A stretch of 49,954 nucleotides of DNA from Bacillota bacterium (GTDB lineage Bacteria > Bacillota > Clostridia > Clostridiales > Clostridiaceae), in assembly GCA_023451395.1 (NCBI GenBank), contig JAEXZL010000034.1, positions 1 to 49,954 on the forward strand. The letters are read 5' to 3'. Below, piece by piece: positions 14,495-21,178 of this stretch. Every line of letters begins with the position of its first letter. Position 1 is the stretch's first letter. The position numbers and the translations under genes were made by a program. The notes under the pieces are model-generated. The model was not told the origin of the DNA. It did no database searches and saw only the letters and a program-made list of their open reading frames with translations.

Positions 14495-15790
14495 ATGAGA
14501 AAAAGAATGTTAACTACTATTTTATTACTGATCATGGCCTTTACTATCATGGGCTGCGGTGAGAAAACACCTAAGACTGACTTTGTAATAGATGATAGCT
14601 CAGTAGTCTACGAAGAGGATAAAACTGGTAATAAGGAAGAGGATAAGGATGGATCATCTAAAGAAGAGGAGACCCCTATAGGAAATGACTATTCAGATAT
14701 TACAATTTCCTCTGTAGGAGATATTTTAATACACAGCGGAGTATATAAAAGTGCTTATAACAGTTCCAAGGGAGAATATGATTTTACCTCGCAGTTTAAG
14801 CATGTAAAGCCTATTTTAGAAGAGGCAGATATCGCTGTGGCAAACTTAGAGACAACCCTTTCCGGAGCAGAGACAGGCTATTCTGGATACCCCACCTTTA
14901 ATTGTCCAGATTCCATAGTAGATGCATTAAAATATAGTGGCATAGATGTGATAGCTGGCTCAAATAATCATCGATTAGACAAAGGTGAAAAGGGGTTTTT
15001 TAGAACTCTTCAGGTGGTTAGGGATAAGGGTTTAGATATAATAGGTATGAAAAAAAGCAAGGAAGAAAAATCCTATGTTATAAAAGAAGTAAAAGGAGTA
15101 AAGGTAGCTCTTATAAATTATGGGTATGAAACCCCCTTAGGAGATGGCAGAAGGAGTCTCAATGGAATTCCCATTCCTGGAGCTTTAGAGGAGCTTATGG
15201 ATGTTGTAGATTATGGCAAGATTGAAGAAGGCTTTAAAAGAATAAAGGCTTCAGTGGAAGAGGCTAGGAATGCAGGGGCGCAAGTTACCGCATTATTTAT
15301 GCACTGGGGCAATGAATATGAAAGACAACCTAATGGAAAGCAGAAGGAAATGGCCAAGAAGCTTTCTGACCTTGGGGTAGACTTAGTTTTCGGAGCTCAT
15401 CCCCATGTTCTTCAGCCTGCAGAATATATTACTTCGGGAGAGAAGGATACCCTTATATTTTATTCCTTAGGAAATTTTATATCTGCTCAGAGAAAGGAAA
15501 GTATAAATAATGTATATTCTGAACAGGGGATGATTGCTAGTGCTACAATAAGATGTTATAAGGATGGGAAAAAGGAAATTCTCTATGGAAGTTACGTTCC
15601 TACCTGGGTAAATTATAAAAAGAGTCCAAGTCTTGCTTATGAGATAATTCCAGTAGAGGAGGCACTGATAAGCAGGGAGGGCTTTCTTGGACTTACCGAT
15701 GGAGATATGGAGAGAATTAATTACTGCAAAGATAGTGTTGACACCCTTATGACCACTATGGATACACAAGCGGTGTTTAAGAAAGAATAG
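14495..15790 (+). CDS. CapA-family lipoprotein (poly-gamma-glutamate synthesis PgsA/CapA type)
   Basis: 431 residues beginning with a lipoprotein signal peptide (lipobox IMGC) and an acidic linker. The CapA domain follows: ITISSVGDILIHSGVY, ADIAVANLETTLSG, VIAGSNNHRLDKGEKGF, VTALFMHWGNEYERQP, GAHPHVLQPAE and FYSLGNFISAQ. These residues form the metallophosphoesterase-like site of the family. CapA proteins take part in poly-gamma-glutamate capsule export, but no capB or capC is nearby, so the substrate here is unknown. The ATG after AGGAAAAGGAAG is chosen; a GTG 9 bp upstream overlaps the ribosome binding site. It is monocistronic with a terminator. Confidence 0.9.
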   Translation: MRKRMLTTILLLIMAFTIMGCGEKTPKTDFVIDDSSVVYEEDKTGNKEEDKDGSSKEEETPIGNDYSDITISSVGDILIHSGVYKSAYNSSKGEYDFTSQFKHVKPILEEADIAVANLETTLSGAETGYSGYPTFNCPDSIVDALKYSGIDVIAGSNNHRLDKGEKGFFRTLQVVRDKGLDIIGMKKSKEEKSYVIKEVKGVKVALINYGYETPLGDGRRSLNGIPIPGALEELMDVVDYGKIEEGFKRIKASVEEARNAGAQVTALFMHWGNEYERQPNGKQKEMAKKLSDLGVDLVFGAHPHVLQPAEYITSGEKDTLIFYSLGNFISAQRKESINNVYSEQGMIASATIRCYKDGKKEILYGSYVPTWVNYKKSPSLAYEIIPVEEALISREGFLGLTDGDMERINYCKDSVDTLMTTMDTQAVFKKE

Positions 15791-15808
15791 GTTATGGTAA
15801 TGTATAAT

Positions 15809-15839
15809 CATCTAGCTAATTAATAGCTAGATGGTTTTT
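15809..15839 (+). terminator. Terminator after the CapA-like gene
   Basis: CATCTAGCTA pairs with TAGCTAGATG over a 5-nt loop, followed by GTTTTTA. Confidence 0.8.
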
Positions 15840-15843
15840 ACTG

Positions 15844-15872
15844 TTGACAATAATAGTCAAAGAATATAAAAT
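15844..15872 (+). promoter_or_regulatory. Promoter of the ZnuA-type lipoprotein gene
   Basis: A consensus TTGACA and a TAAAAT -10 box are spaced by 17 bp. The predicted start point falls close to the palindrome at 15882-15896. Confidence 0.75.
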
Positions 15873-15881
15873 CATTGTAGA

Positions 15882-15896
15882 TGCAAATGGTTTGCA
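15882..15896. promoter_or_regulatory. Candidate operator palindrome
   Basis: TGCAAA-TGG-TTTGCA is a perfect 6-bp inverted repeat with a 3-bp centre. It sits between the promoter and the AAGGAGG site of the metal-binding lipoprotein gene, where a repressor would act. It does not match the Zur, AdcR or Fur boxes I know. Confidence 0.45.
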
Positions 15897-15913
15897 ATTA
15901 TAAGGAGGATTTT

Positions 15914-16858
15914 ATGGTTAAAAAATTAATTTTAGCAGGAGCTACGGCAATGATGCTTATATCCTTTGCTGGGTGTAAGGGGGATACTACCGTTAACAAA
16001 GAAAATAATGATGAAGATAAAATTCATATAGTAGCATCAATAAATCCCATAAGAGAGTTTGCTGAAGCAGTAGGGGGAGATAGGGTTAGTGTCTCTATTC
16101 TAGTGCCAGAAGGTGTTGAGGCCCATGATTTCGAACCAAAGCCAAGGGATATAGAACTTTTAGCAAAAGCAGATATATTTGCCTATAATGGTGCAGGAAT
16201 GGAAAGTTGGCTAAATCAGGTGCTTCAAATTGTAGCTAACAAGAAAAATCTTACTATTGTTGATAGCAGTGTGGGGGCAAATTTAATATATGCTGATGAT
16301 GAGCATGAAGAGGCTCATGAAACAGGAGAGGAACATGATCATACAGAGGGAGATTATGATCCTCATATATGGCTTAGTCTTAAGGAAGCAAAGCAGCAGT
16401 CATTAAATATTAAAAATGCTTTAGTTGCTGTTGACGATAAAAATAAGGAATATTACGAGGAAAATTACCAGAGCTTTGCTGCTAAATTAGATGAGCTGTA
16501 TAATGAATATATGGAGAAATTTAATTCTGTAAATAATAAGTATTTCATCACAGGACACTCCGCCTTTGCATATTTAGGTAGAGATTTTGGAATCACACAA
16601 AAGGCTGTCACAGGAATAAGAGCAGAGGGGGAGCCTACGGCGCAAGCACTAAAGGAACTCACTGAGTTTTCTAAGGTGAATAATATAAAGGTTGTATTTA
16701 TGGAAGAAATGGCAGCACCAGAGGTTTCAGAAACCATTGCAAGAGAAATTAATGCTAAAGTTGAGAAACTGTATTCTATAGAGACAAAAGAGGATGAAAA
16801 GGGCTATATAGACATGATGAGGGAGAACTTAGAAAAAATATATAATAGCTTAAAGTAG
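15914..16858 (+). CDS. ZnuA/AdcA-type metal-binding lipoprotein of an ABC transporter
   Basis: 314 residues with a lipobox FAGC (Cys21). The cluster A-I metal-binding fold shows the three histidine ligands: His71 (VEAHDFEPKPRDI), His151 (YDPHIWL) and His215 (FITGHSAFAYLG). A His/Glu-rich loop (EHEEAHETGEEHDHTEG, 130-146) lies between the first two and is typical of zinc-binding members. A GIRAEGEPTAQALKEL segment then marks the second lobe. It would capture zinc or manganese outside the membrane. No permease or ATPase gene is next to it, so it must use a remote ABC transporter. The ATG after AAGGAGG is chosen; an ATG at 15881 lies before the ribosome binding site and overlaps the palindrome. 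Confidence 0.92.
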   Translation: MVKKLILAGATAMMLISFAGCKGDTTVNKENNDEDKIHIVASINPIREFAEAVGGDRVSVSILVPEGVEAHDFEPKPRDIELLAKADIFAYNGAGMESWLNQVLQIVANKKNLTIVDSSVGANLIYADDEHEEAHETGEEHDHTEGDYDPHIWLSLKEAKQQSLNIKNALVAVDDKNKEYYEENYQSFAAKLDELYNEYMEKFNSVNNKYFITGHSAFAYLGRDFGITQKAVTGIRAEGEPTAQALKELTEFSKVNNIKVVFMEEMAAPEVSETIAREINAKVEKLYSIETKEDEKGYIDMMRENLEKIYNSLK

Positions 16859-16889
16859 TTTTCATTATTATAAAGAGATAAATATATAA

Positions 16890-16916
16890 AAGGTATGCAC
16901 TAATTGTGCATACCTT
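16890..16916. terminator. Bidirectional terminator between the ZnuA-type gene and bioY
   Basis: AAGGTATGCAC pairs perfectly with GTGCATACCTT over a 5-nt loop, with A-rich sequence on the left and a short T-rich stretch on the right, between convergent genes. Confidence 0.75.
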
Positions 16917-16917
16917 C

Positions 16918-17472
16918 TTAGTTTTGAAGCTTTTTTGTTGTTTTTATTATAGGCACTGCCACAAGGGATGCACTAAAGGCTTTTAGTAAATCACCGGGGA
17001 TAAAAGGTAAGATGGTTACCTTTAAAACATAGCTAAGATCTACAGACTTGGAGACTATAAAATTCATATTAAGATAGAAGCCAAGGCTTCCTAATAGATA
17101 GATAGTTAGAGTGCCGCAAAGAGAAGCAAGGAGATAGCTCTTAGGACTTGAACCTAACTTCTCAGATATATAGCCTGTAATCAATGCTGCTGCAATAAAG
17201 CCTAACACAAAGCCAAAGGTAGGATATAATATAAAGCCTATTCCACCTTTACCTCCAGAAAAAATAGGTAAGCCTGCTAGTCCAATTAATAGATACAAGA
17301 TCTGCGATAGGGCACCAAGCTTTGCACCTAGTAGCAGAGCTGATAAAAGGCAGAAAAGACTTTGAAGGGTAATAGGAACAGGACCAAAGGGTATAGTAAT
17401 ATAAGCTCCTATAGAGGTTAGAGCTACAAAGAGCGCTATTAAAATTAACTCTCTAGTTTTCAAGTTTTTCAT
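16918..17472 (-). CDS. bioY: Biotin ECF transporter substrate-binding subunit BioY
   Basis: 184 residues, about six hydrophobic helices. The family signature is clear: PFGPVPITLQSLFCLLSALL near residue 30, then LGAKLGALSQILYLLIGLAGLP and FSGGKGGIGFILYPTFGF. BioY binds biotin and works with EcfA/EcfT components encoded elsewhere. The ATG after GTGGGGGT is used; a GTG four codons earlier is part of that ribosome binding site. It is monocistronic and convergent with the ZnuA-type gene. A TTGACT-N17-TAATAT promoter lies 40-70 bp upstream, with an inverted repeat next to it that might serve as an operator. Confidence 0.96.
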   Translation of the reverse strand: MKNLKTRELILIALFVALTSIGAYITIPFGPVPITLQSLFCLLSALLLGAKLGALSQILYLLIGLAGLPIFSGGKGGIGFILYPTFGFVLGFIAAALITGYISEKLGSSPKSYLLASLCGTLTIYLLGSLGFYLNMNFIVSKSVDLSYVLKVTILPFIPGDLLKAFSASLVAVPIIKTTKKLQN

Positions 17473-17511
17473 AAAAACCCCCACAATAAGAATCTTCCAA
17501 TAATTAATTAA

Positions 17512-17566
17512 ATATTATACAACAAAGTATAAATAGTCAATTAATATAAATAATTTAAGTTGTATA
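17512..17566 (-). promoter_or_regulatory. bioY promoter with flanking inverted repeat
   Basis: On the minus strand TTGACT (17535-17540) and TAATAT (17512-17517) are 17 bp apart. TATACAAC (17516-17523) and GTTGTATA (17559-17566) form an inverted repeat that overlaps the -10 side and flanks the -35 box. The half-site order is opposite to that of the classical BirA operator, so a biotin-repressor role is uncertain. Confidence 0.45.
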
Positions 17567-17652
17567 CAGAGGAATAAAAAGTTACAATAATAATAGATAA
17601 CCAATATACTAGTAGTGTAACGGGGTTAAAGACATTAGGAGGCTTCTAATTA

Positions 17653-18543
17653 ATGGGGTTTGTTATATTAGATTTAGAGTTTAATAACATGAGAGGAATT
17701 TCACATTACTATCCTGAGCTTACCTTAGAGGAGATAGAAAAGGATTGTGAAAATGAGATTATCGAAATAGGTGCAGTAAAGTATGATGTGTATATGAAGG
17801 AACAAGGTTCCTTTAAATGCTATATAAAGCCAACGATTTTTTCAATACTTAACCCTAAGGTGAAAGAAATTACCGGTATAACTGAAGAAATTCTAGAAGA
17901 GGGAATAACCTTTCAAGAGGCTATGGAGAGCTTTAAAGATTTTTGCGGAGATGGCAATACCCTCTGCTCCTGGGCAAAGGATGATATTGCAGAGCTTATT
18001 ATAAACTCTAAAGTAAAAAACTATAATCAGCTACATTTCATAAATAAGTATTTAGATATTCAAGAGTATATTACAAAGGTTTTAGCACACAAAAAATCCT
18101 TGAGTCTTAAAAATGCTTTAGAGGAGCTAAGAATTAAGGTGGAGGAAGAAAGACTTCATGATGCCCTTTATGATGCTATTTGCACCGCTGAGGTTTTTAA
18201 GAGACTTTACAATAGCAGGGTGATTAAAAACTATATAGTTTCTGATGTATATAATATGCCTGCAATAATGATTAGAGATTTTAAGGATATAGAAATAGAG
18301 GATAATCTTACTGAAATATCCTGCCCACGTTGTCATATAGAAGCAGAAAGGGAAAATCCTTTAAGGCTGTTTAGCTGGAGATTTTTAGCCTTAGGCTATT
18401 GCCCTAAGTGTAGGTCCAGACTGCTCCAGGAGGTTGTAATTAAAAAAACCTTAAGTGGGGAAAAGGTATATACAAATGTCACAAAAATAATAGATGAAAG
18501 TGATTATATAAATTATTCCTATAAATTTAAAAAAATAGGCTAA
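17653..18543 (+). CDS. DEDDh 3'-5' exonuclease with a C-terminal zinc ribbon
   Basis: 296 residues. The exonuclease motifs are FVILDLEFNN (Asp-x-Glu), CSWAKDDIAE (Asp), and LHDALYDAICTAEVFKRL (His-x4-Asp), giving the DEDDh set of the DnaQ/KapD/ERI-1-like group. After residue 195 comes an extra region with CPRCHIEAE...CPKCRSRL, two CxxC pairs forming a probable zinc ribbon. Relatives trim the 3' ends of RNA or DNA; the zinc ribbon may guide substrate choice. TTAGGAGGCTTC precedes the ATG. A 35-residue peptide gene follows after 19 bp, probably in the same transcript. Confidence 0.88.
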   Translation: MGFVILDLEFNNMRGISHYYPELTLEEIEKDCENEIIEIGAVKYDVYMKEQGSFKCYIKPTIFSILNPKVKEITGITEEILEEGITFQEAMESFKDFCGDGNTLCSWAKDDIAELIINSKVKNYNQLHFINKYLDIQEYITKVLAHKKSLSLKNALEELRIKVEEERLHDALYDAICTAEVFKRLYNSRVIKNYIVSDVYNMPAIMIRDFKDIEIEDNLTEISCPRCHIEAERENPLRLFSWRFLALGYCPKCRSRLLQEVVIKKTLSGEKVYTNVTKIIDESDYINYSYKFKKIG

Positions 18544-18562
18544 GGAAGGGAGGGCAAAAAAT

Positions 18563-18670
18563 ATGAAAAAGAAAACTACCACAAAGCTTGCTTTAACAGC
18601 TGCTGCCCTGACAGCACTAGTGGCAATAATTAAAAAAGACAAAGCAAAGAAAGAAAATACAACAACTTAG
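18563..18670 (+). CDS. Small single-span membrane peptide (35 aa), unidentified
   Basis: The frame reads MKKKTTTKLALTAAALTALV, then AIIKKDKAKKENTTT: a lysine-rich N-terminus, one hydrophobic helix of about 15-17 residues, and a lysine-rich tail. An AAGGAAGGGAGGG ribosome binding site lies at a good distance. The gene starts 19 bp after the exonuclease stop and ends inside the stem of a terminator, so it is the last gene of that transcript. It looks like a real small membrane protein, too short for a usual gene caller. No homologue is known to me. Confidence 0.6.
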   Translation: MKKKTTTKLALTAAALTALVAIIKKDKAKKENTTT

Positions 18671-18691
18671 GTGCTATTATTGCACCTTTTT
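18669..18691 (+). terminator. Terminator of the exonuclease unit
   Basis: AGGTGC pairs with GCACCT over a 7-nt loop, followed by TTTTT. The stop codon of the 35-aa peptide lies in the left arm. Confidence 0.8.
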
Positions 18692-18797
18692 CCATTTAAG
18701 CTTATGAGTTGTAAACAAAATGTTAAAAGAAGCAATACTCCATAAAAGTATGCTAATATATAATTGATTAAAATATAAAAAGATAGGAAAGATACAG

Positions 18798-19202
18798 ATG
18801 AATATAGCGTTTTTTTTAACTCCAAAGCATGAAGTGATTTATGAGAATGTGGAATCTAATATGCGTCAGGCTTTAGAGAAGATGGAGAAAAGTGGATATA
18901 CTGCAATACCTCTTATAGACAAGTCTGGCAGATATGTTGGCACTATAACAGAAGGGGATTTGCTCTGGAAGATGAAAAACACTCAAGGGTTAAATTTTGA
19001 GAATATAAATGAGGTAAATATCAAGGAAATACCAAGAAGAGTTAAACATGAGAGCGTATATATTAATGCCAATATTGAAAGTCTTATTTCTCTTGCTGCA
19101 AGGCAGAATTTTGTTCCTGTAGTAGATGATAATGGTACCTTCATTGGTATAATAAAAAGAAGCGATATAATAAATTACTGCTACAAGCATATGGAAAATT
19201 AA
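18798..19202 (+). CDS. Protein of two CBS domains (DarB/CbpB-like)
   Basis: 134 residues, consisting only of a tandem CBS pair. The first repeat includes MEKSGYTAIPLIDKSGRYVG and TITEGDLLW; the second includes AARQNFVPVVDDNGTFIG and IIKRSDIINY. Size and layout match the stand-alone CBS proteins DarB/CbpB of Firmicutes, which bind cyclic di-AMP and report it to (p)ppGpp or anaplerotic enzymes. A ligand cannot be proven from sequence; AMP or ATP are alternatives. The ribosome binding site is weak (GATAGGAAAGATACAG). A terminator hairpin separates it from yaaA. Confidence 0.85.
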   Translation: MNIAFFLTPKHEVIYENVESNMRQALEKMEKSGYTAIPLIDKSGRYVGTITEGDLLWKMKNTQGLNFENINEVNIKEIPRRVKHESVYINANIESLISLAARQNFVPVVDDNGTFIGIIKRSDIINYCYKHMEN

Positions 19203-19207
19203 AATTA

Positions 19208-19240
19208 CACCCTCAAAGAATTTTTTTGGGGGTTATTTTT
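19208..19240 (+). terminator. Terminator or attenuator between the CBS gene and yaaA
   Basis: ACCCTCAAA pairs with TTTGGGGGT over a short loop, followed by TATTTTT. The T tract touches the AGGAGGG of yaaA (19241-19247), leaving no room for a separate yaaA promoter downstream of it. Confidence 0.75.
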
Positions 19241-19253
19241 AGGAGGGATAATT

Positions 19254-20030
19254 ATCATTACAATACTTTCACCAGCAAAAACATTAGACTTTAGCGAAAC
19301 TACTGAGAATTATAACCTGACTACCCCTCTATTTTTAAAGGATTCAGAAATTATAGCTAAGGAATTAAAAAAGCTTTCTCCAGAAGAATTAGAGAGCTTA
19401 ATGAAGATTTCTTCAAAGCTTGGGGAACTAAACTATAATAGATTTAAATCATGGAAAAAAGAAGAGAAAACAAACAAAGCAGCACTTCTTGCCTTTCAGG
19501 GGGATGTATATAGGGCAATGAAGCCTGAGGAGCTAAGCAGAGAGGAATTAGAATTTACTAATGACCATCTGAGAATTTTATCAGGCCTCTATGGGGTGAT
19601 AAGACCCTTTGATGACATACAGCCCTACCGTTTAGAAATGGGTACTCCTCTTAGTTTTAAAAAATATAGAAATCTTTATGAGTACTGGCAGAGCAAACTG
19701 ACAGCTTATTTTATTAAGGAGCTTTCAAAGGAAGAAAATAGATATCTTATAAACCTTGCTTCTGTTGAGTATTCTAAAGCTATAGATATTGAAAAGCTCA
19801 GCAAGAAATTTGACGTTATAAATGTGACCTTTAAGGAGTATAAAAAGGGAAGACATCAAGTTATGGGAATATACTCAAAGAGAGCAAGGGGATATATGGC
19901 TAGATTTATTATGGAAAATAAAATTGATAGGCCTGAAGGAATTAAGGATTTTGATCTAGAGGGATATAGTTTTAACACTGTTTTTTCTTCTGAAAAGGAA
20001 TATGTTTTTACAGCTAATAGAGAAAAGTAA
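19254..20030 (+). CDS. yaaA: Peroxide-stress protein YaaA (UPF0246), with a non-canonical start codon
   Basis: About 258 residues, equal to the usual YaaA length if it begins at ATC. The family N-terminus ITILSPAKTLDFSETT is encoded upstream of the first ATG-type codon, and motifs such as LAFQGDVYRAM, LRILSGLYGVIRPFDDIQPYRLEM and NLASVEYSKAID follow. In the frame from the CBS gene stop (19200-19202) to here there is no ATG, GTG or TTG; only ATA, ATT, ATC and ATT follow the AGGAGGG site. ATC at 19254 lies 7 bp from it and matches the normal start by alignment; ATT at 19251 is the other option. YaaA binds DNA and limits iron-driven oxidative damage in E. coli. Confidence 0.88.
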   Translation: MITILSPAKTLDFSETTENYNLTTPLFLKDSEIIAKELKKLSPEELESLMKISSKLGELNYNRFKSWKKEEKTNKAALLAFQGDVYRAMKPEELSREELEFTNDHLRILSGLYGVIRPFDDIQPYRLEMGTPLSFKKYRNLYEYWQSKLTAYFIKELSKEENRYLINLASVEYSKAIDIEKLSKKFDVINVTFKEYKKGRHQVMGIYSKRARGYMARFIMENKIDRPEGIKDFDLEGYSFNTVFSSEKEYVFTANREK

Positions 20031-20031
20031 T

Positions 20032-20069
20032 AAAGCTACCGATGATATTTTTTCATGGGTAGCTTTTTT
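20032..20069 (+). terminator. Terminator after yaaA
   Basis: AAAGCTACC pairs with GGGTAGCTTT across a T-rich loop, followed by TTTTTTG. Confidence 0.8.
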
Positions 20070-20091
20070 GCTATGCCTTGATTTAGGAGAG

Positions 20092-20285
20092 GTAGCTGAT
20101 GCTCCGATAGATTAAGGTGAAATGAATCGATGTCGCTAGCACTCCGTTCTTTAAAGGCGAAAAAATGAATTGATGTCGCTAGCACTCCGTTCTTTAAAGG
20201 TGAAAAATGAATTGATGTCGCTGGCGCTCCGTTTTTTAATGGTGAAAAATGAATTGATGTCGCTAGCACTCCGTTCTTTAAAGGT
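20092..20285 (+). repeat. Repeat array A: about five degenerate ~42-bp units
   Basis: Units begin at GTCGCT (or GTAGCT for the first) at 20092, 20132, 20175, 20217 and 20259, giving periods of 40, 43, 42 and 42 bp. The consensus is GTCGCT-NN-CNCTCCG, a variable 6-9 bp stretch, TTAAAGGTGAAAAATG, then AATTGAT. The array stops right after AAAGGTG, 50 bp before the flavodoxin start. A minus-strand open frame repeating TSIHFSPLKNG is just the translation of the repeats. No other gene is seen in this interval. Confidence 0.9.
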
Positions 20286-20334
20286 GTATAATGGACAGAA
20301 GTAAATATGAAGTAGAAACTAAGGAGTAGACATT

Positions 20335-20811
20335 ATGAGTAAAGCATTAGTTGTATATTACTCTTTCTCAAATACCACAAAGAGCTTAGCAGAAGACATA
20401 GCATTAATTACCGATGGAGATATTAGAGAGCTAATCTCTGAAAAAACGTATTCATTTAACTATAATGGTGCAACAAAAGAAGTGAGGAGTGAAATTGAAA
20501 GAGGGTACTGCCCTAAACTATTGTCTGGAAATGAATCGATAAGCGATTATGAATATATTTTTGTGGGAACACCTAATTGGTTTAAATCCTTTGCACCACC
20601 TATATTAAGTTTTTTACGAAGTGTTGATTTAAATGGAAAAACAATTATTCCCTTTTGCACACATGGCGGTGGTGGGTTTGGACAGATAGAAATAAATATT
20701 TCTAAGGAATGTCCAAACTCAAGGTTTCTACCAGGGTTTGAGACAACCAGTGATTTTGATGATAGCGAAGTTCAAGCTTGGATTGAGAAAATTGGTGTTT
20801 TAAGCAAATGA
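20335..20811 (+). CDS. Flavodoxin-family protein
   Basis: 158 residues with a flavodoxin-like fold. The FMN phosphate loop is KALVVYYSFSNTTKSLAEDI, followed by YIFVGTPNWFKSFAPPILSFL and a glycine-rich FCTHGGGGFGQIE loop. This pattern fits the Flavodoxin_4 group of short NAD(P)H- or ferredoxin-linked flavoproteins. The gene has its own ribosome binding site (CTAAGGAGTAGACATT) and terminator, and is bracketed on both sides by arrays of the same ~40-bp repeat in the same orientation. A TATAAT at the right edge of array A (20287-20292) may serve as its -10 box. Electron partner unknown. Confidence 0.88.
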   Translation: MSKALVVYYSFSNTTKSLAEDIALITDGDIRELISEKTYSFNYNGATKEVRSEIERGYCPKLLSGNESISDYEYIFVGTPNWFKSFAPPILSFLRSVDLNGKTIIPFCTHGGGGFGQIEINISKECPNSRFLPGFETTSDFDDSEVQAWIEKIGVLSK

Positions 20812-20819
20812 AGCAAAAG

Positions 20820-20853
20820 GCGGTTTTGAAATTGCATTCAAAACCGCTCTTTT
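20820..20853 (+). terminator. Terminator after the flavodoxin gene
   Basis: GCGGTTTTGAA pairs perfectly with TTCAAAACCGC over a 6-nt loop, followed by TCTTTTTT. Confidence 0.92.
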
Positions 20854-20932
20854 TTATTTGGCACCATTATGACAGAAGGCTTCCATGAATTCAGTGTCTC
20901 TTTTCTGTTTTTTAGGTTATTATTATAATAGT

Positions 20933-21178
20933 GTCGCTGACACTCCGTTTTTTAAGGTGAATAATGAATTGATGTCGCTGACGCTCCGTTTTTTAAGGTG
21001 AAATGAATTGATGTCGCTATCGCTCCGAGAGTCTAAGGTGAAATGAATTAACTCTACGGCAACAAAAGAATTTGCCTCCGCAAAGAGATTAAGGCAAATA
21101 ATGAACTTATGTCGCTATCGCTCCGTTTTTTCAAGGTGAAATGAATTGATGTCGCTAGCGCTCCGATAAATTAAGGTG
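20933..21178 (+). repeat. Repeat array B: about six degenerate ~40-bp units
   Basis: GTCGCT unit starts are at 20933, 20974, 21013, 21111 and 21151, with a diverged unit between 21050 and 21110 (CTACGGCAACAAAAG...). Periods are 39-41 bp. The consensus GTCGCTNNCGCTCCG-N6-TTAAGGTGAAATGAATTGAT is shared with array A. The array ends exactly at TTAAGGTG inside the last codons of pspA, so the stop codon (TAA on the minus strand) comes from a repeat unit. The 120 bp between the flavodoxin terminator and the array show nothing recognisable. Confidence 0.9.

Noticed and set aside
15467..15811. A 114-codon minus-strand frame opposite the CapA-like gene end
   Set aside because: It is antisense to conserved CapA motifs (SLGNFIS) and lacks a ribosome binding site.
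17516..17566. A classical BirA operator before bioY
   Set aside because: The inverted repeat has half-sites in the opposite order and too long a spacing, so it is reported only as an unassigned candidate.
20036..20269. A 77-codon minus-strand frame with repeated TSIHFSPLKNG
   Set aside because: It is the translation of repeat array A. Array B has periods that break the frame, and there is no ribosome binding site.
20092..21178. Possible CRISPR array
   Set aside because: Whole units, including the parts between conserved blocks, are related to one another; there are no unique spacers of constant length and no cas genes.
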